A stretch of DNA of 64,000 nt, taken from assembly GCA_964399165.1 (NCBI GenBank), contig CAYNPO010000016.1:8053-72052 (forward strand), written 5' to 3'. Positions 1 to 7,704 of the stretch are shown here, in pieces (the stretch's first letter is position 1; every line of letters starts with the position of its first letter). Both the position numbers and the translations under genes were made by a program. This DNA is from UBA6144 sp964399165. Lineage in GTDB: Bacteria; Bdellovibrionota; Bacteriovoracia; Bacteriovoracales; Bacteriovoracaceae. The notes under the pieces were generated by a model. That model was not told where the DNA came from and did no database searches. It saw only the letters and a list, made by a program, of their open reading frames with translations.

Positions 1-69
1 ATAGGGGCGCCGATTATTTTTTGACAAAGCGGCGCGGGGCCCCGAACAATGGAGGAAAGGACATCCTCT

Positions 70-438
70 ATGAAAGCTGTTCTCGGCTTTTGCCTTTTAC
101 TCCTGAGCGGATGCGCGACCATCCATTTCCGCTCCAACAACACCGTGCCCGTGACTTTCACCGGAGATGGGCGACATCAGAAAGAGGTGGTCATCGAGGG
201 GCGCCAGGATTTTTTCTGGTGGGGAACCAGCCCCGAACACCACGTGGTCTATGTGGACGAGGAAGTCCGCAAGGCCGGTTACCCGGCCCTTTCCAAGGCC
301 ATCATTTACGAGCAGAAGAATCCGCAGAACATCCTGATCAGCTTCCTCACTTTCGGCATCTACATGCCCCGGGCCTGGACCATCACGGGCTTTACCGAAG
401 GTGAGCCTTCGCAACCTGCCAACGAATTGAACGACTGA
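70..438 (+). CDS. Small Bor-like lipoprotein
   Basis: The start is taken at the ATG at 70, about 10 bases after GGAGGAAAGG, rather than at the in-frame ATG at 49. The 122-residue product begins with a lipoprotein signal peptide whose lipobox reads LLLLSGC, so it should be lipidated and placed in the outer or inner membrane. The C-terminal half contains ISFLTFGIYMPRAW, which resembles the conserved LGxITxGIYTP segment of phage lambda Bor-family lipoproteins (serum-resistance lipoproteins). The similarity is by eye only. A TTGACA hexamer at 21-26 may be part of its promoter. It is followed by an intrinsic terminator, so it is probably monocistronic. Function in this organism is unknown. Confidence 0.7.
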   Translation: MKAVLGFCLLLLSGCATIHFRSNNTVPVTFTGDGRHQKEVVIEGRQDFFWWGTSPEHHVVYVDEEVRKAGYPALSKAIIYEQKNPQNILISFLTFGIYMPRAWTITGFTEGEPSQPANELND

Positions 439-472
439 CCGTCAGGAAGACTGTCTTCCACGGATGGATCAT

Positions 473-499
473 GGGCCATGGATGGCCCTTTTTCTTTTT
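473..499 (+). terminator. Rho-independent terminator of the Bor-like gene
   Basis: Stem GGGCCA (473-478), loop TGGA, stem TGGCCC (483-488), followed by TTTTTCTTTTT on the plus strand. It lies 35 bases after the lipoprotein stop codon. Confidence 0.8.
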
Positions 500-548
500 C
501 CGCTGAAACGGGGCGGTCTGCGTCGTCGGCCGCGTCGGTTGGTCGTGC

Positions 549-566
549 GGCGTGCAGGAGCACGCC
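549..566. other. Stem-loop downstream of uvrD, no T-run
   Basis: Perfect 7-bp inverted repeat GGCGTGC-AGGA-GCACGCC. It lies about 80 bases beyond the uvrD stop on the minus strand and has no T-tract on either side. It could be a weak or Rho-assisted end for the uvrD transcript. Nothing else is recognisable in 500-647. Confidence 0.35.
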
Positions 567-647
567 TCCTCCCGTCCCTCCTTGCCTCCTAACATCCCAC
601 CCCGTTTGAGCGGAAAAAGCGTGCCAGGGATGCTGTGAGAGAGGAGG

Positions 648-2672
648 TCAGTCGAGGGATTTGATGAGACTGGAGAAGAAATCGGTCTTGTGGGCGTCGA
701 TCTCTTCCTCCGTCATGCCGACGAAGGTGGTGCGGTCCTGGGCGGTCAAGGCGTCAGCCAGGGGCACCACGAAGCGCGAAGGGTGGCGGGGGACATCGCG
801 TCCGTAGAGCTTGCGCTGTTTGGCGTGGGTCATAACCAGGCGCTTGCGGGCCCGAGTGATGCCCACGTAGCACAGGCGGCGTTCCTCGTTGATGTCCCCG
901 TTCTCGACGATGGTCTTCTTGTGGGGAAGAAGCTCCTCTTCCATGCCCACCAGGTAGACGTAGTCGTACTCGAGGCCCTTGGACGAGTGCAAGGTCATGA
1001 GAGTGACTTCGTGGCGCTCCTCGTCCCCGCCGCCGGCCTTGGGGTCATGGGCCTCGGCCAGCAGCAATCGCTCCACGAAGTTGCGCAGGGTCGCGTCCTC
1101 GCCGAAGCGCTCGGCGAAGCGCATGGCCGCTAGGACGAAGTTCTCAACGTCCTCCTTCTTGCGGGCGGCGAGCTTCACGTTGTCGTAGCTTTTCTCCACG
1201 TAGTCCATGTAACCGGTACGCGCGATGATTTCGCGCACGCCCGCCACCAGGCCCTGCCGCTCGAAGACGTGGCCCATCTCGCGGATCAGGGAAGTGAACT
1301 CGGGAACCTCAGCGCGCTTCATGCCTGGGCCGTCTTGCTCGATGACGTTGAAGAGCGGGGTGCGCGTCTCAGTCGAGCGGGCGAGGAACTTCTCGAGGGT
1401 TGCCGTGCCGATGCCGCGGTTGGGCGTGTTGAGAATCCGGCGCAGTCCGATCTCGTCGCGCGGGTTGAGGATCACCGTCAGGTAGGCGATGAGGTCCTTG
1501 ACCTCTTTTTTCTCATAGAACTTCTGGCCGCCGATGATGGTGTAGGGCACCTGGTTCAGGCGCAGCTGGTCCTCGAAGGGCGGGATCTGGGTGTTGCTGC
1601 GGTAGAGGATCGCGACCTCGCCCAGGTGCACGCCCTCCTGCTGGAGCGAGATGATGTCGTCCACCACCACGGCCGCCTCGTGGTCGGCGTCGCCGGCGGC
1701 CCACAGGAAAGGTTTTTCGCCACCGGTGCGGGAGGTGCGCATGGTTTTTTCCTTGCGCTGCTTGTTCTCGCGGATGACGAGGTTGGCGAGGTCGAGGATG
1801 GGCTTGTAGGAGCGGTAATTCTCCTCGAGCTTCACCACCTTCGCGCCGGGGAAGACACGCTCGAAACCCAGGATGTTGCTGATGTCGGCGCCACGGAAGG
1901 CATAGATGGCCTGGTCGTCGTCGCCCACCACGCAGATGTTGTTGTGGGTGCTGGTGAGGCCCTGGATCAGGCGGAACTGGAGTCCGTTGGTGTCCTGGTA
2001 CTCGTCCACCATGAGGTAGCGCCAGCGCTCGGAGTACTTACGCGCCACCTCGGGGTGGGCCTCGAAAAGCCTCACTACCAAGAAGAGGATGTCGTCGAAG
2101 TCCAAGGCGTTATAGAAGCGTAGCTTGTCCTGGTAGAAGTGGTAGACCGACTCGGCGGCCACGTCGTAGGGGTTCTCGGCGTCGAAGTGCTCCGAGGACA
2201 TGAAGGCCTCGGGGGAGATCCCCTTGTTCTTGAGCCAGCTGATGCGTGATTGCACCATGGAGCGGTCGAAGTTCTTGTTGGCGCGGAAATGCTTGAGCCC
2301 CTCGCGGATGATGCTCATCTGGTCCGCGGAATCATAGATGGTGAACAGGTTGTTGTAGCCCAGGTGGTGAATGTCCTCGCGCAGGATGCGGATGCCGAGC
2401 GAGTGGAAGGTGCTCATGGTGAGCCCTTTGCGCAGCCGCGACTCGGGCACCAGCTTCTTCACCCGCTCCTGCATTTCCGCCGCGGCCTTGTTGGTGAAGC
2501 TCACGGCGAGGATCTCTTTGCCCGGGATGCGCAGGTTCTGGAGCATGTGCGCCACCCGGTAGGTGATGGTGCGCGTCTTTCCCGAGCCGGCGCCCGCCAG
2601 AATGAGCACGGGACCATTCACCGTCTCGGCGGCGGCACGTTGCTCCGGGTTCAATCCTTCGAGGGAAATCAT
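648..2672 (-). CDS. uvrD: UvrD/PcrA-type superfamily 1A DNA helicase
   Basis: ATP-dependent 3'-5' DNA helicase of the UvrD/Rep/PcrA family, which acts in nucleotide excision repair, mismatch repair and clearing of stalled replication. The start is set at the ATG at 2672 (MISLEGLNPEQRAA), giving 674 residues. The longer frame adds an unconserved 37-residue N-terminus that would run over the metG promoter. Visible motifs are the Q-motif region LNPEQ, Walker A GAGSGKT, DEYQDTN (motif II), VGDDDQAIYAFRGAD (motif III), EENYRS (motif IV) and the C-terminal TLHSSKGLEYDYVYLVGMEE and VGITRARKRL (motifs V/VI). It is divergent from metG with 85 bases between starts. No clear Shine-Dalgarno is present. 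Whether it is UvrD or PcrA proper cannot be decided here. Confidence 0.95.
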   Translation of the reverse strand: MISLEGLNPEQRAAAETVNGPVLILAGAGSGKTRTITYRVAHMLQNLRIPGKEILAVSFTNKAAAEMQERVKKLVPESRLRKGLTMSTFHSLGIRILREDIHHLGYNNLFTIYDSADQMSIIREGLKHFRANKNFDRSMVQSRISWLKNKGISPEAFMSSEHFDAENPYDVAAESVYHFYQDKLRFYNALDFDDILFLVVRLFEAHPEVARKYSERWRYLMVDEYQDTNGLQFRLIQGLTSTHNNICVVGDDDQAIYAFRGADISNILGFERVFPGAKVVKLEENYRSYKPILDLANLVIRENKQRKEKTMRTSRTGGEKPFLWAAGDADHEAAVVVDDIISLQQEGVHLGEVAILYRSNTQIPPFEDQLRLNQVPYTIIGGQKFYEKKEVKDLIAYLTVILNPRDEIGLRRILNTPNRGIGTATLEKFLARSTETRTPLFNVIEQDGPGMKRAEVPEFTSLIREMGHVFERQGLVAGVREIIARTGYMDYVEKSYDNVKLAARKKEDVENFVLAAMRFAERFGEDATLRNFVERLLLAEAHDPKAGGGDEERHEVTLMTLHSSKGLEYDYVYLVGMEEELLPHKKTIVENGDINEERRLCYVGITRARKRLVMTHAKQRKLYGRDVPRHPSRFVVPLADALTAQDRTTFVGMTEEEIDAHKTDFFSSLIKSLD

Positions 2673-2722
2673 AGGGGAGCACAGCTTAGGTAATGGGTCG
2701 CACCCCGTCAAAAACTTCGGGT

Positions 2723-2750
2723 TTGAATTCGGTGCAGCATGGGCTAAAAT
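2723..2750 (+). promoter_or_regulatory. Sigma-70-like promoter of metG, leaderless arrangement
   Basis: TTGAAT (2723-2728), 16-base spacer, TAAAAT (2745-2750). Only seven bases separate the -10 box from the metG ATG at 2758, and no Shine-Dalgarno is present, so transcription probably starts at or next to the A of the start codon. Confidence 0.6.
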
Positions 2751-2757
2751 CGGGCCC

Positions 2758-4473
2758 ATGAAACCCACTAAGTATCTCATCACTTCCGCGCTTCCCTACG
2801 CCAATGGCCCCATCCACTTTGGGCACATAACCGGCGTTTATTTACCCGCGGACATTTTCACCCGCCATAAGAAGCTCAAGGGCGAGCGGGCGGTCCACAT
2901 CTGCGGCTCCGACGAGCACGGAGTGGCGATCATGCAGAACGCGCAGAAGGCGGGCCGCGCGTATCAAGAGTACGTGAACGAGTGGCACAAAAGCCACAAG
3001 GCGCTCTTCGACAGCTATGGCATCCATTTCGACTTCTTCGGACAGACATCGGCACCCTACCACAAGGAGGAGACCCTCCGCTGGTTCAACGAGCTTCACG
3101 GAAAGGGGATGATCGAGAAGCGCGCCGAAAAACAGCTCCAGTGCCAGGACTGCAAGAACTTCCTGCCTGACCGTTTCGTGGAAGGGGAGTGCTACAGTTG
3201 CGGCTACAAGGAAGCGCGCGGTGACGAGTGTCCCCAATGCGGCACCTGGATCGACGCCTTGAAGCTCATCAACCCAGTCTGCAAATTCTGCAGCAGCAAA
3301 AATGTGAAAGCGGTGGACTCGTTCCAGTGGTACCTGCTGCTGTCAAAATACCACGAGCAGTTCCGCCAGTGGTTTGCCGGCAAGAAGGACTCCTGGCGCA
3401 AGACCGTGGTGCCCTTCGTGGAGTCGCTTTCCAAGAACGAGATGGTGGACCGCGCGATCACCCGGGACTTGGACTGGGGCATCGACGTGCCCTTGCCCGA
3501 GGCGAAAGGGAAAAAACTCTACGTATGGTTCGACGCCCCCATCGGGTACGTGAGTAACACCAAAGAATGGTTGCGGAAGACGGGATCCAAAGAAGACTAC
3601 GTGAAGGATTGGTGGGGCAATCCCGAAACCAAAATCGTGAACTTCATCGGCAAGGACAACATCATCTTTCACTCCATTATCTTCCCGGTGATGAGCATGG
3701 CGAGCGGTTTCGTGCGCCCGGTGGACGAGCTCCCCGCCAACCAGTTCCTGAACCTGGAGGGCAAGCAGTTCTCCAAGTCCAAGGGGTGGTACGTGGACGC
3801 TGACGAGGCGGTGGCGAAGTTCGGTGAGGATGCTTTGCGTTTCTATTTGACCTCGCTGATCCCCGAGACTTCTGACTCGAGTTTCACTTGGAAGGGCTTT
3901 GAGCTGAAGATCAACTCCGAGCTCGCCAACAATCTGGGGAATTTCGTGAACCGGGCGCTCAAGTTCCTGGCGAGCAAGTGGCCGGAGGGCCTGCCCGCGT
4001 CCTCATTTGCGGCCTTCAAGGCCGAAGGGCGGGACAAGGAGCTCGAGGCGTTCATCAAGGAGCAGCTCGAGCTCCTGGACGGCTTCCAGATCAAGCGTGG
4101 CCAAGAACACATCATGGAACTTGGCGCGGAGGTGAACCTGTTCATCACTGAGAAAGCGCCTTGGACCGAATTCAAGACGGATCCCGACAAGGCCGGGCAA
4201 ACCATCGCGAGCGCGTGCGCGTACACGCTCGCGCTGGGGGTGATGTTGGCCCCGTACGTGCCGGGGCTCTCCGCTAAGATTCTGGCTTATTTCGGACTCA
4301 AGCCTGACGACTCAGCCGTGGCCGCCATCTATCGGGGAGACGTGGGCACAATGCTGAAGGTGTTTGACGGTGGGTTCAAGCCTGCTGTGGCGCCGGAAGG
4401 GTTGGTACCCAAGATCGACCCGAAGGTGATTGAGGAACTTGAGGCGCAGTTGCGGGCGAAGGCCCAGGCGTGA
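2758..4473 (+). CDS. metG: Methionyl-tRNA synthetase
   Basis: Charges tRNA-Met in the cytoplasm. The ATG at 2758 (MKPTKYLITSALPYANG) is the start; the upstream in-frame extension lies antisense to uvrD. The product is 571 residues and lacks the C-terminal dimerisation/tRNA-binding domain of E. coli MetG, so it is a short monomer-type enzyme. Class I signatures are HFGH at residues 20-23 and FSKSKG at 338-343. Four CxxC knuckles (from CQDC to CKFC, plus-strand bases about 3140-3295) form the double-zinc connective peptide. It stands alone on the plus strand and appears to be translated from a leaderless message. Confidence 0.96.
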   Translation: MKPTKYLITSALPYANGPIHFGHITGVYLPADIFTRHKKLKGERAVHICGSDEHGVAIMQNAQKAGRAYQEYVNEWHKSHKALFDSYGIHFDFFGQTSAPYHKEETLRWFNELHGKGMIEKRAEKQLQCQDCKNFLPDRFVEGECYSCGYKEARGDECPQCGTWIDALKLINPVCKFCSSKNVKAVDSFQWYLLLSKYHEQFRQWFAGKKDSWRKTVVPFVESLSKNEMVDRAITRDLDWGIDVPLPEAKGKKLYVWFDAPIGYVSNTKEWLRKTGSKEDYVKDWWGNPETKIVNFIGKDNIIFHSIIFPVMSMASGFVRPVDELPANQFLNLEGKQFSKSKGWYVDADEAVAKFGEDALRFYLTSLIPETSDSSFTWKGFELKINSELANNLGNFVNRALKFLASKWPEGLPASSFAAFKAEGRDKELEAFIKEQLELLDGFQIKRGQEHIMELGAEVNLFITEKAPWTEFKTDPDKAGQTIASACAYTLALGVMLAPYVPGLSAKILAYFGLKPDDSAVAAIYRGDVGTMLKVFDGGFKPAVAPEGLVPKIDPKVIEELEAQLRAKAQA

Positions 4474-4487
4474 TCCGAGCCTAAAGA

Positions 4488-5036
4488 TCAATGGCCAGGG
4501 CCAGACTCGTGGATGGTAGCGCCCCAGGACTTGAGCACGTGGCCTGATTCGGAGTCCACCTCGGCAAAAAAGCGCGTGAAGCGCCCGTCGTGCCGCCTCA
4601 CCGTCACCACCACGCGCTCCACATTCCTGCCCTCGCCCCCTTCCACGATGATGTAGGACTCCTGGGGAACGAGCTCCAGCTTCGCCAGCTCCTTGCCGCC
4701 GGTTTGGCGCAGGCGCGATTCCAGGCGCGGAAGCCAATCTGGGGAGGGGGTATTTGCCATGGGAAGCTCCGAGAGGTCCTGGACCCCCTCGGGGAGATCG
4801 CCATAAAGGCTACGGGTGCCTTTTCTGGGGGGGGCGGAGCTGAGAGTGGCCGCAGCGGGCGGGGCGCCCACTGGCTCCGCAGTGGGGCGTGTGGGAGCCT
4901 CCTGGGGAGGCGCAACTTCTCGAGGCGTTGGTTTGGGCCTAGGGATGGGGGTGGAGGGGACTACGCCCCCTTGTCGCCACAGGAGGGCCAAGGCCACGCC
5001 CCCCGCCACCAGCAGGAAAATTACCAACCGTCTCAT
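4488..5036 (-). CDS. Membrane-anchored protein with Pro-rich linker, unknown function
   Basis: 182 residues. An N-terminal hydrophobic segment (about residues 4-20) acts as signal anchor and is followed by a Pro/Ala-rich, low-complexity stretch to about residue 70. A small soluble C-terminal domain (about 90-182) is rich in beta-prone sequence (YIIVEGGEG, VVVTVRRHDGRFTRFFAEVD). Topology predicts a periplasmic domain on a flexible stalk. The ATG at 5036 directly abuts the TGA of the zinc-peptidase gene upstream (no gap), so the two are almost certainly co-transcribed and translationally coupled. The function may therefore be linked to that lipoprotein. No family recognised. Confidence 0.75.
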   Translation of the reverse strand: MRRLVIFLLVAGGVALALLWRQGGVVPSTPIPRPKPTPREVAPPQEAPTRPTAEPVGAPPAAATLSSAPPRKGTRSLYGDLPEGVQDLSELPMANTPSPDWLPRLESRLRQTGGKELAKLELVPQESYIIVEGGEGRNVERVVVTVRRHDGRFTRFFAEVDSESGHVLKSWGATIHESGPGH

Positions 5037-7655
5037 TCAGTCCAGGATGGTGAAGCCCACGTCCAGCACGCGGAAGGGCTTGGCCCCGCCGTACTCGATG
5101 TCCGTGTACTCGTCGGAGGTGGGGGTCGCCTGGAAGCAGTCCGAGCAGTTGCTGAACTGCGCGCGCAGGCGGCAGGTGAACATGGTGCCGGGAGGAATCC
5201 ACTTGTTGACCTCGAGGGCGAGACCCGCGCTGGTGACGGTGCTCTGCTGCCCGGCGGGATCCACGGTCTGCTTGTAGCTTTTCTGCGGATCGATCTTCGC
5301 CAGGAATGCGGCGTCCTTGCCCGGGAGGAAGCGCATCAAGCATTCGCCGGGGGTGAAGTCGGGAGTTCCGTAGCCCAGGCAATGCTTATCCTCGAGCTGC
5401 AGGATGTTCTTGCGGAAATCGTCCTGGGAAACCCAGCGGGTCTCGTTGTTGGAGCTCTGCTGAACCAGGCAAACGGGGTGGAGCGCTTTGGAAGGATAGG
5501 CACCGGCCGTGGGTTTTTTGAAGCGCACGCCCTTCTCGGGGAGGATGGCAGAATCGGGGCAATCCGCCGCGGCCAAGCCGCCTTCGCTGGTGGAAGGGAA
5601 ACCGTTGATCGAGCAAGGTTGCGCCTTGCCGGTGGCGGCGTTGGTGACTTTCATGTGGGCCCAGGGGGTCGCGAGGATGGAGACTCCGCCAATGGGCGTG
5701 CTGGAGTTGTTCACCAAGTCCACCACGAGGCCGACGACTTCCCCCGGAGAGATCTTGCGGTTGGAGTTGTTGTACTCCCAGCCCGCGATGCCGGTGGTGG
5801 GGGTGATCACCCGCCCCTCGAAGAGGGTCGTGGCGGCCACGTTTTGAGCATATGTCTGAGTGTCGTCAAGCAGGAGGGTTGCCAGCGCGCCACCGGTTTT
5901 CCAGCTCAGCGCGGATTTGGGGATGAGCACCGAGCGCAGGCGGTTGGCTTCGTCCACCGTCGTGAAGGTGGTGGTGTTTGGGAAGCCGACGGTGGGGGCG
6001 TAGGGGAAATTGTTCCCGAATTCGGAGTCGAAAATGGCGTTGATCATGTTCCACTTGAAGCCAGCCGGGGTGGCCAAGGCGTGGGCGTCCACACGGGTGG
6101 CCTCATCGGAAGGTGAGGAAGAGAAGGTGCCGTTGTCGTCGTAGTGGCGGAACAACAGAAGACCGTACATGTCCAACAGGCGCTCGGATTTTTCCTTGGT
6201 GAAAGAAGGGCAGGAGTCCAGCGTCAGCAGGTGGTGGATGTTGCGGGAGAAGGTTTGGAAGAATCGGCGCATGGTGATGCGGCGGGTGCCATAGAACCAC
6301 TCGTAGGCGCCCTCGCGGTGCAGGTTCACCACCGCCTTGGGCTTGCCGGTGCCGTCGTTGGTGTCGTTGTAATCGGTGCCACGGCCGGTGAGATCGCCCA
6401 GGTACGCGAAGGATTCCGCCAGGAGCAGCATCACGTGGTCCACGGCGGCGCGCTCGCTGAGCGAGCATTCTGTCCGCAGGGTGTCCGTGAGGGCCATCAG
6501 GTAGTGGGAGGTGATCATGCCGGCGTTGTGGACGCCCTCTACGGGGGTGCCCGGCGCCTGGGGCATGTACAGGAGCATGTCGGGGTAGGCCACGCGCTCG
6601 TCGCTGGCGGAACTGATGCCCGGGGCGTGCAGCGGATGGTCTTCTGTCAGAGGGCGAGCGACGTTGGTGAAACGTCCTAGGCCCCAGGTTCCCATGGTCT
6701 CGAGCCCGCCGATGGCGTAGGCGAAGTAGTCCGCGATGCCTTCGCCCATGGCCCCGAGTTCGTCGTACTTTCCGTAATAGGGGAAGGCCTGGTACTTCAA
6801 GGGTTGCCACACGCCGGCAACCTTCTCGGCGTTGCGCAGGTTCAGGAACAAGGTCATGAAGACGTGCCCCATCTCGTGGTAGAGGATGGTCGGGTCCTGC
6901 ACCATGTGCACGTACTTGCGGTGGGCGCTGGAGGAACCAAGCACCACTTGGTTGGTGATGGGATCGTAGTAGGCGTTGTTTGGGGCATCTCCCAGGGCCT
7001 GGATGCTGAGCTGGGCGCTGGAGGTCATCATGCTGGTGCCGGCGAGGTAATTGAACCACCAGGTCCCCATGTCCGCGAGTGGATAGGGAACAGAAGGCGG
7101 AAGGGATTTCTGCCCACCCTCATGGAGTCGTCCGTGGATGAAGGACATGGTGTCCATCATGCGCTTGATGACCTTGTTGCCCTGGTACATGGCGTTCACT
7201 TGGAAGAACGCGGACGAGTTGGGTTCAAACTCCCAGGTGCCATCCACGCTCTGAAGCGGGGCCGCGCCGGGTTTCCCGTTTTCCACCACGCGCACACAAT
7301 CGGAGAAGGCGGTTTCCAGGGGAGCCACGTAGTATTGGGGCTGCTGGAAAGCGCAGTCGTTGGTCAGGGTGGTGCGGCCGGCGGGCGTGATCTGCTGAGC
7401 GTCCTGGGCCAGGTACTTGCCCATGTCGACTTTCGGGCCCTTGTCGTCGTCCCCAGAGGCGGTGAGAGGGTCATGGGGATAGATGTAGGCCTTGCCCAGC
7501 ATGCTGCCATCACCCGAGCTTCCCGCTCGGACAGCAACTTTTTGCGCTTCGAGGGGATTACAGCCCGCCATCGAGAGCAAAAAGACCAGCAGGACGCCCC
7601 CCGAGAGGGGCGCCGTGCGGTTAAGTGGTTGGAAGTGCTTCCTTGCCGGTTCCAT
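5037..7655 (-). CDS. Large zinc metallopeptidase lipoprotein (gluzincin type)
   Basis: 872 residues. The signal peptide ends in the lipobox SMAGC with the lipidated Cys at 32. The HExxH zinc motif is LYHEMGH (His260, Glu261, His264), followed about 40 residues later by GEGIADYFAYA (Glu305, Asp309). This is the arrangement of third ligand and supporting Asp in gluzincins such as thermolysin (M4) and fungalysin (M36). The C-terminal third (about 600-872) looks like a beta-rich accessory region with several Cys residues. It probably degrades protein or peptidoglycan-linked substrates outside the inner membrane. A FliA-like -10 box ends 11 bases upstream and no Shine-Dalgarno is visible, so the mRNA may be almost leaderless. 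It forms a two-gene unit with 4488-5036. The peptidase family is assigned from motifs only. Confidence 0.8.
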   Translation of the reverse strand: MEPARKHFQPLNRTAPLSGGVLLVFLLSMAGCNPLEAQKVAVRAGSSGDGSMLGKAYIYPHDPLTASGDDDKGPKVDMGKYLAQDAQQITPAGRTTLTNDCAFQQPQYYVAPLETAFSDCVRVVENGKPGAAPLQSVDGTWEFEPNSSAFFQVNAMYQGNKVIKRMMDTMSFIHGRLHEGGQKSLPPSVPYPLADMGTWWFNYLAGTSMMTSSAQLSIQALGDAPNNAYYDPITNQVVLGSSSAHRKYVHMVQDPTILYHEMGHVFMTLFLNLRNAEKVAGVWQPLKYQAFPYYGKYDELGAMGEGIADYFAYAIGGLETMGTWGLGRFTNVARPLTEDHPLHAPGISSASDERVAYPDMLLYMPQAPGTPVEGVHNAGMITSHYLMALTDTLRTECSLSERAAVDHVMLLLAESFAYLGDLTGRGTDYNDTNDGTGKPKAVVNLHREGAYEWFYGTRRITMRRFFQTFSRNIHHLLTLDSCPSFTKEKSERLLDMYGLLLFRHYDDNGTFSSSPSDEATRVDAHALATPAGFKWNMINAIFDSEFGNNFPYAPTVGFPNTTTFTTVDEANRLRSVLIPKSALSWKTGGALATLLLDDTQTYAQNVAATTLFEGRVITPTTGIAGWEYNNSNRKISPGEVVGLVVDLVNNSSTPIGGVSILATPWAHMKVTNAATGKAQPCSINGFPSTSEGGLAAADCPDSAILPEKGVRFKKPTAGAYPSKALHPVCLVQQSSNNETRWVSQDDFRKNILQLEDKHCLGYGTPDFTPGECLMRFLPGKDAAFLAKIDPQKSYKQTVDPAGQQSTVTSAGLALEVNKWIPPGTMFTCRLRAQFSNCSDCFQATPTSDEYTDIEYGGAKPFRVLDVGFTILD

Positions 7656-7666
7656 ATCTTAGGAAC

Positions 7667-7694
7667 TTATCGGCAGTCGGGGGGGCGGGCATTA
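7667..7694 (-). promoter_or_regulatory. FliA (sigma-28)-like promoter of the zinc-peptidase lipoprotein
   Basis: On the minus strand TAAT (7691-7694), 16-base spacer, then GCCGATAA (7667-7674), which is the exact sigma-28 -10 consensus; the consensus overall is TAAA-N15-GCCGATAA. It lies between the stop of the 969-aa gene and the start at 7655. Confidence 0.6.
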
Positions 7695-7704
7695 GCCCGG
7701 GGGA

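Noticed and set aside
4590..6116. 508-codon plus-strand frame opposite the zinc-peptidase operon
   Set aside because: Low-complexity shadow; the minus strand encodes a lipobox and HExxH motif.
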